Assembly (NCBI GenBank): GCA_942491575.1
Contig: CALOBT010000025.1
Span: 1,550,001-1,614,000 of the forward strand
Length of the DNA: 64,000 nucleotides
Direction of reading: 5' to 3'
From: CAZHNW01 sp942491575
Lineage (GTDB): Bacteria > Spirochaetota > UBA4802 > UBA5550
The notes beneath the pieces are model-generated. The model was not told the DNA's origin. It saw only the letters and a program-made list of their open reading frames with translations, and ran no database searches. Both the position numbers and the translations under genes were made by a program. Within the stretch, counting starts at the first letter, position 1, and each line of letters starts with the position of its first letter. Below are positions 33,682 through 41,769 of the stretch, piece after piece.

Positions 33682-34614
33682 TTATATATAATAATTCATC
33701 CAGCAAAGTATATCCTCATAAACTTCATGTCTGTTGACCTCATTCAGCATTTCATGACGACCTCCCGGATAGAGTTTGATAGTTACGTCCCTCACCCCCC
33801 ACTCCCTGTATTTCTCATATACTTTTATAACATCATTACCCTTAATTCCCCCAGCGGGATCGTTATCACCCGAAAAAATATAAAGTGGCATATCTGAAGG
33901 AGTATTCTTAAATGCTTTCGTTTTACAGATACCCAATGCGCCTTTTGAGAGTTCATAGATATATTCCGGTGTTACGGTATAACCGCAATATAAATCATCG
34001 ATGTACTTCTGAACTTCCTCTGGATCTTTGCTGAGAAAATCATAATCCGTAACAGCATTTTCTATTCCGTCATTCAGTGTTCCGTAAACAAGTTTATGCA
34101 GAAAGAGACTCCTTGACTTCCTGCCTTTTAATGTCATTGCCATTCTGGAAATAAGCTTTGCTGCATTGAGCAATATTGGAAAACCGCCAGCGGTTCCCGA
34201 TATAATTGCCCCCTGCAAACCTTCACCATGTTTTGAAATATAATCGCGCACCAGCATTGATCCCATACTGTGCCCAAATAGAAAAACAGGTTTTTGGGGA
34301 AATTCAATATCAATGTCCCCTGTAATTTTTTTAAGATCTTTAATTGCCAGATTCCAACCGTCTTTTTCATCAGAAAAGTAAGAAAGATTTTCCTCTGAAC
34401 CGGCAGTTTTTCCATGACCTCGAAGGTCACTGGCATAGACTGCGTACCTGTTATCAGTAAGAAATTTTGCAAATTCCATATAGCGGTCCACATGCTCAAC
34501 TGATCCGTGAACAATTTGCACGACAGCCTTAGCCTTACCTTTTTCGGGAAGACATTTATTGACATGAATTAACATGCCATCACTCGACTCGAAAGTATAT
34601 TCCTGCTTTTTCAT
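33682..34614 (-). CDS. alpha/beta hydrolase, monoacylglycerol lipase-like
   Basis: 310 residues. The start MKKQEYTF is chosen because AAAGGAG lies 8 bases before it; an ATG 24 bases upstream lacks a site. Catalytic triad: Ser116 in FGHSMGS, Asp in FSGDNDPAGG (about 250) and His in PGGRHEMLNE (about 280); HGSVEHVDRY holds the oxyanion loop and ASDLRGHGKTAG is the family's signature. No signal peptide, so it acts in the cytoplasm, probably on monoacylglycerols or lysophospholipids arriving from outside. Operator B overlaps its promoter. Convergent spacing to marR is 170 bases. Confidence 0.85.
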   Translation of the reverse strand: MKKQEYTFESSDGMLIHVNKCLPEKGKAKAVVQIVHGSVEHVDRYMEFAKFLTDNRYAVYASDLRGHGKTAGSEENLSYFSDEKDGWNLAIKDLKKITGDIDIEFPQKPVFLFGHSMGSMLVRDYISKHGEGLQGAIISGTAGGFPILLNAAKLISRMAMTLKGRKSRSLFLHKLVYGTLNDGIENAVTDYDFLSKDPEEVQKYIDDLYCGYTVTPEYIYELSKGALGICKTKAFKNTPSDMPLYIFSGDNDPAGGIKGNDVIKVYEKYREWGVRDVTIKLYPGGRHEMLNEVNRHEVYEDILCWMNYYI

Positions 34615-34649
34615 ATTCTTTTCTCCTTTATATTTCATTTAATAAATTA

Positions 34650-34668
34650 TTGTTTGATTGTCAAACTA
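34650..34668. promoter_or_regulatory. MarR-type operator B
   Basis: TTGTTTGATTGTCAAACTA. On the minus strand it supplies TTGACA as the -35 box of the hydrolase gene, about 35 bases before its ATG. Confidence 0.75.
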
Positions 34669-34709
34669 TTTTTTTCGAAAACACTCCGATGACAGCAAAT
34701 AATCAAAAT

Positions 34710-34728
34710 TTGTTTGACAATCAAACTA
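34710..34728. promoter_or_regulatory. MarR-type operator C
   Basis: TTGTTTGACAATCAAACTA, 60 bases from operator B centre to centre. On the plus strand it holds TTGACA (34714-34719), a likely -35 box for the chemoreceptor gene; the matching -10 (AAATAA region) is weak. Confidence 0.75.
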
Positions 34729-34808
34729 AATTATTCAAATAAGTAAAATTCTGAAAGGTTTCCTTGAGGTATTTCTTTCAGAAAAATAGATACAATTGAG
34801 TATAAACC

Positions 34809-36956
34809 ATGAATAGAAATTTCTTTATCGTCACTGTTTTTACTTTATTTTCCTTATTGATGGCATGCTCCAGGCCTGTAGAGATTGATTTATCCAGGGA
34901 GTGGAAATATAGAGTAAATGACTATAACGCAGGCATGCCTGGAGATGCAATAATTTCCGCACCCCAATACAACGACAGTGAATGGAAAAACTTGAAGTCA
35001 CTTCCTGCGGTCATAACCAGGTTAAAGAAAAAACAGATTATCTGGCTTAGAAAACAGGTTTTCATTCCTGAAAGCTGCCGCAAGAAAGACCTCTCGATTT
35101 TTCTAGGCCGTATTTGGGACCAGGAAACCACCTATCTCAACGGCGTAAAAATTGGCTTCACCGGAAGGGAATACCCCCTCTTCCATTCAACATGGAATAG
35201 TACTGCTTGCCACTACCTACCGGGTAAATTGATAAATTATGGCGCCGAAAACTGTATCGCTGTACGTCAATTCACCAATCAACAGGCCAATTTCAATGGA
35301 AGCCCCTTTATAGGAGATGCCTTCAGCGTCAATGTCTATAATTTCAGAGAGCATTTTAAGGCTGAATTATTGCCCATGATTTTTGGAATATTTTCCCTTC
35401 TACTCGGCACAGGAGGTATCATTGCCTACTTTGCCAGCGGCAGTAAAAACAGGCTCATTTTAAAATTCGGAGGCATGTCTATCTTCTGGTTTTTCCTCTC
35501 TGCTCACTTCTGGCTCCCCTCATTTGGCATAATACCATGGAATTTACAGGATAAACTTTTCCCTTTTCTGACCTTTCTACTTCTAGGGTGGATCTATATA
35601 TTCAATGAAGACGCTCTTGATTTACGAATTATGTGGACCCGTACTGTTGTTGCCACTATTATCTCTGCTTCCTTTTTCCTCTGCATCACCGCAACAGACC
35701 AGGATCCCATTACAGGGTGGAGGTTCAATATACTGGGCCCCCTGGGATTCTGCATCATGATTGCATGGAGTGTGCTTATTTTCAAAGGTGTCAGGCAGAA
35801 AAAAAGCGATGCGAAGGTACTTTCAATTGGATATGCATTCTTCATCTTAACTATTATTCATGATGCTTTGATGAGCAACCGGATCATATTCTCAGATATA
35901 TTCATGGTCTCTGTGGGATATCCTTCCCTCTTTATATCTTTCGCCCTCATGTTTGGATTGCGCGTCATGAAAATTGCGCATAATTTAAATGAATCTACAG
36001 AAATTATTCAGGATAAAAACAGCCGTCTGAAGAAAATTCTTGAAAGTGTTGTGAAATCAACGGATGAGCTTATCATGATCGGTGCCACAGTAAAAGATAC
36101 TACGACAATCCTTCATGACGGAATGCAGACTCAGAAGATGAATCTTGAAGAAACAATTTCAATCGTAGCAGAAATGTCCGATTCCATTGAGAAGGTTGCA
36201 GGGAATGCCCGGGAGCAGGACATGGATATAAAAAAGAGTGCCGATTTATTGATGGAGTCTGGTAAATCCCTCAGCAGCATTACCGGAGCGGCAGAATCCA
36301 TGGTTAGACTTGTAGAGAATGGCAGGAAAGAAACGGCTGCAATTACCAACAAGCTTAATGTCGTGAAAGACGGGATGTTAAAGCTGAAACACTCAACATC
36401 AACAATAGAGCAAATTGCAGAGATGATAAATACTATTGCCGAACAGACAAATCTTCTTTCGCTGAACGCATCCATTGAAGCTGCCCGTGCCGGAGAGCAC
36501 GGCCGCGGGTTTGCTGTTGTTGCAGATGAAATCGGGAAACTGGCTGAGAATTCTGTGGAACAGGCAAAAACGATTCAAAGTATAGTAAAGGATATTGTAA
36601 TGGATATTGAGGGTGAGACAGACCTTATTCTTGCCTCATCAAGCTCCATTTCCGGAATAAAAAACCTGGTTGATAATGTAAACGGGGCAAGCAGGGATAT
36701 CCTTAAACTCTGTATGGCCCAGGAAGGGATGACCAGAAATATTCAGATAAATATTGCGTCAGTATCCAATGGTTCCTCTGAGATTTCAACTGCCACCATT
36801 GAGCAGACATCAGCTATGGAAGAAGTGGTAAGAACAGTTGAGATGCTTCAGAGTATTACGGAAAGTGTTGAGGTAAGCTCTGACCAGATAATTCAGATTT
36901 CAGATACACTTTCCCATAGTATCGCAATTTTGAACCGGATTGTTATCAGTAACTGA
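34809..36956 (+). CDS. membrane chemoreceptor: jelly-roll sensor, 7TM domain, MCP signalling domain
   Basis: 715 residues. N-terminal lipobox-like LLMAC (Cys20), an extracellular beta domain (about 30-185) with YLNGVKIGFTG as in sugar-binding domains of glycosidases, about seven membrane segments (190-395), no HAMP, then a coiled-coil methyl-accepting domain with the hairpin tip NTIAEQTNLLSLNASIEAARAGEHGRGFAVVADEIGKL (given as its hallmark residues E-Q-T-N-L-L to A-V-V-A-D-E) at about 535-575. It would steer CheA and so chemotaxis. With operator C at its promoter it may report a lipid-derived attractant; glpK follows 93 bases later. Confidence 0.85.
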   Translation: MNRNFFIVTVFTLFSLLMACSRPVEIDLSREWKYRVNDYNAGMPGDAIISAPQYNDSEWKNLKSLPAVITRLKKKQIIWLRKQVFIPESCRKKDLSIFLGRIWDQETTYLNGVKIGFTGREYPLFHSTWNSTACHYLPGKLINYGAENCIAVRQFTNQQANFNGSPFIGDAFSVNVYNFREHFKAELLPMIFGIFSLLLGTGGIIAYFASGSKNRLILKFGGMSIFWFFLSAHFWLPSFGIIPWNLQDKLFPFLTFLLLGWIYIFNEDALDLRIMWTRTVVATIISASFFLCITATDQDPITGWRFNILGPLGFCIMIAWSVLIFKGVRQKKSDAKVLSIGYAFFILTIIHDALMSNRIIFSDIFMVSVGYPSLFISFALMFGLRVMKIAHNLNESTEIIQDKNSRLKKILESVVKSTDELIMIGATVKDTTTILHDGMQTQKMNLEETISIVAEMSDSIEKVAGNAREQDMDIKKSADLLMESGKSLSSITGAAESMVRLVENGRKETAAITNKLNVVKDGMLKLKHSTSTIEQIAEMINTIAEQTNLLSLNASIEAARAGEHGRGFAVVADEIGKLAENSVEQAKTIQSIVKDIVMDIEGETDLILASSSSISGIKNLVDNVNGASRDILKLCMAQEGMTRNIQINIASVSNGSSEISTATIEQTSAMEEVVRTVEMLQSITESVEVSSDQIIQISDTLSHSIAILNRIVISN

Positions 36957-37049
36957 TAACATCATATTGGTAGATAATATGAATCTGGAATATTAAAATT
37001 TCTGTTTCAGTATTATCATAGTAAAGCATGCAACCGCAAGGAGAACATA

Positions 37050-38564
37050 ATGGAAAAAAATTATATCCTGGCATTGGATCAGGGCACGACAAGTTCACGA
37101 GCCATACTGTTTAACAGGGCGGGTGAGATTGTACAAATTGCACAGAAAGAATTAATCCAGTTTTATCCGAGAGCCGGTTGGGTAGAGCATGATCCCATGG
37201 AAATCTGGGGTACTCAATCAGGTGTGGCCAGAGAGGTACTGGAAACCGCTGCCGTTGATACTCATGAGGTTGCGGCCATGGGGATTACCAATCAGCGTGA
37301 AACCACCGTTGTCTGGGATAAAAATACGGGAAAACCGGTTTATAATGCAATAGTCTGGCAGTGTAGAAGAACAGCGGGTATCTGCGATGAACTCAAGTCA
37401 AATGGCCTGGAAGATTATATACGTGATAATACGGGACTGGTAGTGGACGCCTATTTTTCTGGAACAAAAATAAAATGGATACTGGATAATATTGAAGGGG
37501 CTCGTGAACAGGCAGAACGCGGAGATCTGCTTTTCGGAAACATCGATACCTGGTTGATTTGGAATGTTACCAGGGGCAAGGTCCATGTGACTGATTACAG
37601 CAATGCTTCGAGAACAATGCTATTTAATATAAGAGATTTGGAGTGGGATGAAAAAATAATAAAGGAACTGGATATTCCCATGTCAATGCTACCCCGGGTC
37701 TGTTCTTCCTCAGAGGTTTACGGCTACACCGATCCCCACACCTTCGGCGGTGCGGAAATTCCCGTCTCGGGCATTGCGGGTGATCAACAGGCGGCACTTT
37801 TCGGACAGGCATGTTTTGAAAAGGGTATGGTAAAAAATACCTACGGTACCGGTTGTTTTACACTGATGAATACAGGGGAAAAACTAATCACATCTAAAAA
37901 TGGTCTGCTGACAACTATCGCCTGGGAACTGGACGGAAAGGTCAATTATGCCCTTGAGGGATCAGTTTTTATCGGAGGAGCCTCGATTCAGTGGCTGAGG
38001 GATGAATTGAAATTAATCAGTGATGCCGCTGATAGTGAATATTACGCCTCAAAAGTTAAAGACACGGACGGCGTATACCTGGTGCCCGCCTTTGCTGGTC
38101 TCGGCGCTCCTCACTGGGACATGCATGCTCGCGGAATAATGGTGGGACTGACAAGGGGATCAAACCGCAATCACATTATTCGTGCCACACTGGAATCAAT
38201 TGCCTATCAGAGCCGAGATCTTATATGTGCCATGGAAGAGACATCCGACATTGAGCTTTCAACTCTCAAAGTTGACGGCGGAGCAACTGCCAATAATTTT
38301 CTTATGCAGTTCCAGGCGGACATACTGGGAGTGAATGTGGAAAGGCCTGTTGTTACAGAAACAACGGCTCTCGGGGCAGCCTATCTCGCAGGCCTTGCCG
38401 TAGGTTTCTGGAAATCTAAAGAAGAGATTGTAGAGAACCGTGCCATCGACAAAGAATTCACAAGCAATTTCGATAATAAAAAAAGGAATAGAATGATATC
38501 AGGATGGCAAAAAGCTGTTGAGAGGGCAAAGGCCTGGGACACTCCTGCCGCTTTTTCAGAATAA
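37050..38564 (+). CDS. glpK: glycerol kinase
   Basis: 504 residues of the FGGY family. ALDQGTTSSRAI (8-19) is the ATP-binding phosphate motif; GWVEHDPMEIW, NQRETTVVWDK, GIAGDQQAALFGQ and KVDGGATANNFLMQ are GlpK-specific. It phosphorylates glycerol to glycerol 3-phosphate, trapping it in the cell. AAGGAG sits 7 bases before ATG. No glpF or glpD is near; instead it lies among lipase, hydrolase, chemoreceptor and FadL genes, where it would use the glycerol set free from lipids. It may be read from the chemoreceptor promoter. Confidence 0.95.
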   Translation: MEKNYILALDQGTTSSRAILFNRAGEIVQIAQKELIQFYPRAGWVEHDPMEIWGTQSGVAREVLETAAVDTHEVAAMGITNQRETTVVWDKNTGKPVYNAIVWQCRRTAGICDELKSNGLEDYIRDNTGLVVDAYFSGTKIKWILDNIEGAREQAERGDLLFGNIDTWLIWNVTRGKVHVTDYSNASRTMLFNIRDLEWDEKIIKELDIPMSMLPRVCSSSEVYGYTDPHTFGGAEIPVSGIAGDQQAALFGQACFEKGMVKNTYGTGCFTLMNTGEKLITSKNGLLTTIAWELDGKVNYALEGSVFIGGASIQWLRDELKLISDAADSEYYASKVKDTDGVYLVPAFAGLGAPHWDMHARGIMVGLTRGSNRNHIIRATLESIAYQSRDLICAMEETSDIELSTLKVDGGATANNFLMQFQADILGVNVERPVVTETTALGAAYLAGLAVGFWKSKEEIVENRAIDKEFTSNFDNKKRNRMISGWQKAVERAKAWDTPAAFSE

Positions 38565-38588
38565 GGTGGGAAAATTTTTTCCACAGAT

Positions 38589-38618
38589 TAAAAATCCCCG
38601 CTGCCAGGCAGGTTTTTT
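38589..38618 (+). terminator. probable terminator of glpK
   Basis: AAAA-CC-CTGC / GCAG-GG-TTTTTT with a three-base loop, 25 bases after the stop. Confidence 0.45.
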
Positions 38619-38813
38619 CATCCGAAATCCCCTGAGATTTCTGCAGGACATTTTATGGGACATGTCTTTATTAATGCAAAAACATACTATTTCTACCCAT
38701 GTTACAAACACGCATATACTATATGAATTATTTAACTTTTTGAAAATAGCTCCTGTCACTCTCTAACGTTAGAACAACTTAATTTTATTTTCTTTTTAAA
38801 GCCCCATAAATTA

Positions 38814-38832
38814 TTGTTTGACAATCAAATCA
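38814..38832. promoter_or_regulatory. MarR-type operator D
   Basis: TTGTTTGACAATCAAATCA; right half-site partly degenerate. Centre 41 bases from operator E, so both could lie on the same DNA face. It contains TTGACA at 38818-38823. Confidence 0.65.
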
Positions 38833-38837
38833 TAATG

Positions 38838-38890
38838 TCCCAGTATGCCAATTATTGTTTGATCGTCAAACAATAATTGGCATACTGGGA
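38838..38890. promoter_or_regulatory. MarR-type operator E inside a 53-bp perfect palindrome
   Basis: 25-base arms around TCG (38863-38865). The centre TTGTTTGATCGTCAAACAA (38855-38873) is the shared operator; symmetry extends outward through CCAATTA / TAATTGG to TCCCAGTATG / CATACTGGGA. It ends 53 bases before the FadL-type start. Confidence 0.8.
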
Positions 38891-38942
38891 AAGACCTACA
38901 AATCCTTCCTGCCAAATACTATTAAATAAATGGAGATCTTTA

Positions 38943-40157
38943 ATGAAAAAATTTAAATCAATCCTGCTGTTTATGGCGATGGCAATGCTATCCGCATCAA
39001 GTGTGTTTGCCTACCAGTGGAACTATAATGTTTCCGGTGAAAGAATCCAGAGTAGAAATGCCGCAGTTGGCACTATCGATGCGGCATACTATAATCCCTC
39101 GGGGCTTATTCAGCTAAAAAATGGAATCTACCTGGATATTGGAAACCGGGTCCTTAACCTGAAAAAAAAATCCACGGGGAGCGGCCTCACAGCACTGGGA
39201 GACACTTCTGTTAAATCAAACCAATGGGGATTTATGCTCCCAAATTTAGCAATTGCCTACAAAAACGACAGGGGCGCTGTATTTTTCACCGCAGATATCC
39301 GTGACGGCGGAGCCGGGGGAGACTGGAAGCAGGGAAAAGGAGCAGCCATGGTAGCAATGGCAATCACTCAGGATGGAGCCATTTCAGCAACAACCGAAAG
39401 TGCCAAAGCCATGAGCTTTACTCTTGGATATACAGGTGGAGTTTCTTTCAATCTTACTGACGTAATTACGGTAAGCGGCGCCTTCCGCACTTTTCACAAG
39501 ATTGAGACAGTGAACCTGAATTTCAATGGGACCGCCGGTGTCAATAAAATTGAAATTACCGATACAGAATACGGCTTTGCTCCTTTACTGGGGATCATGA
39601 TTACACCACTGGAGGGTCTCAACATCAGCCTTCAGTGGCAGGGGAGTTCTACCCTGAAAGGCACTATTGACACCATGACTGACGGTACCAGTAGCAAAAC
39701 TGCAACATCCAATCATATGCCGGACTATTTTTCTCTAGGTGTGGCTTATAATGTTTTAAATAAACTTGATATTATGTTGTCCTATACAGCTGAATTTGGC
39801 GGTGAACTAAAGGTAAATGACATTGTTATTGAAAATGAAAACATTAAACATGTTCATAAAATTGGGCTGGGAACGCAGTACCGTATCATGCCGGCTATTG
39901 CCGTAAGTCTCGGTTTCATGTTCCAGTCTACGGATGTCGATGACGTAAACAATGTCGATTTTACAAATGCTTCTTACAACCAGATAAACGTTGGCAGCGG
40001 CGTTGTAATTACTCCTCTGCCAAACCTTAACATTGAAGTCGGCATTTCGAACTATATCTATCTGGATTCAAAAGCCTCTTCCGGATCGGCAATTAGCTCC
40101 TCATTGCATACTCAAAACGGATTTTTAATGTCACTCGGTTTTAACTATAAAATCTAA
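38943..40157 (+). CDS. FadL/TodX-family outer-membrane fatty acid transporter
   Basis: 404 residues; the start MKKFKSIL has GGAG 8 bases upstream, unlike the in-frame codon 66 bases earlier, which lies inside the operator region. Signal peptide 1-21 ending SSVFA. FadL-type N-terminal hatch: RIQSRNAAVGTIDAAYYNPSGL (Asn-Pro-Ser-Gly is the hallmark), then a 14-strand-like barrel and a final strand LMSLGFNYKI. It would let long-chain fatty acids through the outer membrane. Two MarR-type operators lie in its 5' region, tying it to the lipase group. Confidence 0.88.
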   Translation: MKKFKSILLFMAMAMLSASSVFAYQWNYNVSGERIQSRNAAVGTIDAAYYNPSGLIQLKNGIYLDIGNRVLNLKKKSTGSGLTALGDTSVKSNQWGFMLPNLAIAYKNDRGAVFFTADIRDGGAGGDWKQGKGAAMVAMAITQDGAISATTESAKAMSFTLGYTGGVSFNLTDVITVSGAFRTFHKIETVNLNFNGTAGVNKIEITDTEYGFAPLLGIMITPLEGLNISLQWQGSSTLKGTIDTMTDGTSSKTATSNHMPDYFSLGVAYNVLNKLDIMLSYTAEFGGELKVNDIVIENENIKHVHKIGLGTQYRIMPAIAVSLGFMFQSTDVDDVNNVDFTNASYNQINVGSGVVITPLPNLNIEVGISNYIYLDSKASSGSAISSSLHTQNGFLMSLGFNYKI

Positions 40158-40250
40158 CCAGGAAACCTTGAGATCAAAAAACCGTTCTCTTTAAACTCTC
40201 ATCTGAAACAAAATAAACAGTACCAGGGCCTCGTGAGCTTTATTGTAAAT

Positions 40251-40289
40251 AGACCGTCTGAAAGTTTAATTTTTGACGGTCTTTTTTTT
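40251..40289 (+). terminator. terminator of the FadL-type gene
   Basis: AGACCGTC (40251-40258) pairs with GACGGTCT (40275-40282), then TTTTTTT. The rest of the spacer to 40475 has no gene. Confidence 0.8.
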
Positions 40290-40475
40290 AAATTCACAGA
40301 AAAAAGATTCACGCCTGACCTGCACACAAGATAGAATCATTCGTGTCTGTACCGAACGGATTCGGGATACCTGCACCATCTATATAGAATCTCTCTTTTT
40401 ACTGCAATCCCCACATTTTTTTTTATTACGCCAATTTACTGTATATTATTTATACAACAAGTAGAGGAGGATATT

Positions 40476-41573
40476 ATGAAAACAACACTCAGTCTGATAA
40501 AAGCTGATATTGGGAGTATTGGCGGTCATATTAAACCAAGCAGTCTACTCATCCAGGCAGTATGGGAATATGTAGAAGACAACAGCTCAGGACTTGTTCA
40601 TGACTTTCACGTGAGCAATACCGGAGATGATATTGCGATTCTATTCTCCCATGAGGGAGGCACAGGCAATGAAAAAATTCACAAAATTGCATGGGACGCC
40701 TTTCTGCACGGAACTGCCGTTGCAAAAAAACAGGGCCTCTACGGCGCCGGTCAGGACCTCCTCAAGGATGCCTTTTCCGGAAATGTAAAGGGAATGGGGC
40801 CTGCTGTCGTTGAGATGGAATTTGAGGAAAGACCAAACGAGCCCTTCTGCATGTTTGCGGCGGACAAAACAGATCCCGGGGCCTATAACCTGCCCCTTTA
40901 TCTTGCCTTTGCTGATCCGATGTTCTGTTCCGGCCTGCTTCTGAGCCCCAGTATGGAAAAGGGATTTGAATTTAAAATTATGGATGTATCACATACCGAG
41001 GGCGACAGAATAATTGAATTGAATGCCCCTGAAGATCTATATGATATAGCAGCCCTTTTGCGCGACAATGAAAAATATGTGATTGAAAGTATTCACTCCA
41101 GAAAAAACGGTGAACAGGCGGCAGCTGTAAGCACTACCAGGCTACACAATATTGCGGGCAAGTATACGGGGAAAGATGATCCCGTCTGCCTGGTGAGAGT
41201 ACAGGGAAATTTTCCCGCCACAGGAGAAGTACTGGCCCCCTACAGCATAGGCCATTATGTGGCGGGATATATGAGGGGCAGTCATGTGGGGCCTCTTATG
41301 CCGGTAAAGATCAATTCTCCCGTCTCATATTTTGACGGGCCGCCGGTTGTATCATGTCATGCTTTCTGCGTTCATGAAGGAAAACTGACAGAACCCGCGG
41401 ACGTCTTCGACCATCCCTTCTGGGATTACATCAGAAACAAGGTGGCCAGAAAAGCTGTTGAAATAAGAGAGCAGGGATTTTCAGGAGCAGCCATGCTGCC
41501 CTTCAGTGAACTGGAATATGGCGGAATTGTTGAAAAGTTGAAGAAACTGGACAAGCTTTTTAAAATTGCCTGA
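40476..41573 (+). CDS. fructose-1,6-bisphosphate aldolase/phosphatase (class V)
   Basis: 365 residues, normal length. The N terminus KTTLSLIKADIGSIGGH matches the Mg-binding start of archaeal-type FBPA/P, followed by NTGDDIAILFSHEGG, YGAGQDLLKDAFSGNVKGMGP, KTDPGAYNLPLYLAFADPM (catalytic Tyr loop), RLHNIAGKYTGKDDPV and LPFSELEYGGI. The bifunctional enzyme condenses triose phosphates and removes the 1-phosphate of fructose 1,6-bisphosphate, making gluconeogenesis one-way. GAGGAGG precedes ATG. The family is typical of archaea and deep-branching or thermophilic bacteria; growth on lipids would need such a gluconeogenic enzyme. Confidence 0.92.
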   Translation: MKTTLSLIKADIGSIGGHIKPSSLLIQAVWEYVEDNSSGLVHDFHVSNTGDDIAILFSHEGGTGNEKIHKIAWDAFLHGTAVAKKQGLYGAGQDLLKDAFSGNVKGMGPAVVEMEFEERPNEPFCMFAADKTDPGAYNLPLYLAFADPMFCSGLLLSPSMEKGFEFKIMDVSHTEGDRIIELNAPEDLYDIAALLRDNEKYVIESIHSRKNGEQAAAVSTTRLHNIAGKYTGKDDPVCLVRVQGNFPATGEVLAPYSIGHYVAGYMRGSHVGPLMPVKINSPVSYFDGPPVVSCHAFCVHEGKLTEPADVFDHPFWDYIRNKVARKAVEIREQGFSGAAMLPFSELEYGGIVEKLKKLDKLFKIA

Positions 41574-41693
41574 TAAATTATCGAAATTTGATTCTCAGGA
41601 AAATGGGTACAAACTGACCTGTTCATCAGACTGAAATATTCTCATCCTATTCTATTGCCTCACCCTTTCCTGGGATCTATGACTTCTTTTTAT

Positions 41694-41722
41694 TTGACAA
41701 AACCAAATTAGTTACATAAGCT
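41694..41722 (+). promoter_or_regulatory. predicted promoter of the binding-protein/OmpA operon
   Basis: TTGACA (41694-41699), 17 bases, TAAGCT (41717-41722), 47 bases before the ATG. Confidence 0.5.
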
Positions 41723-41769
41723 AAGCAGAATATCAGTCCCAAAAACTTATTCTCTGAGAGGGTACCGTT

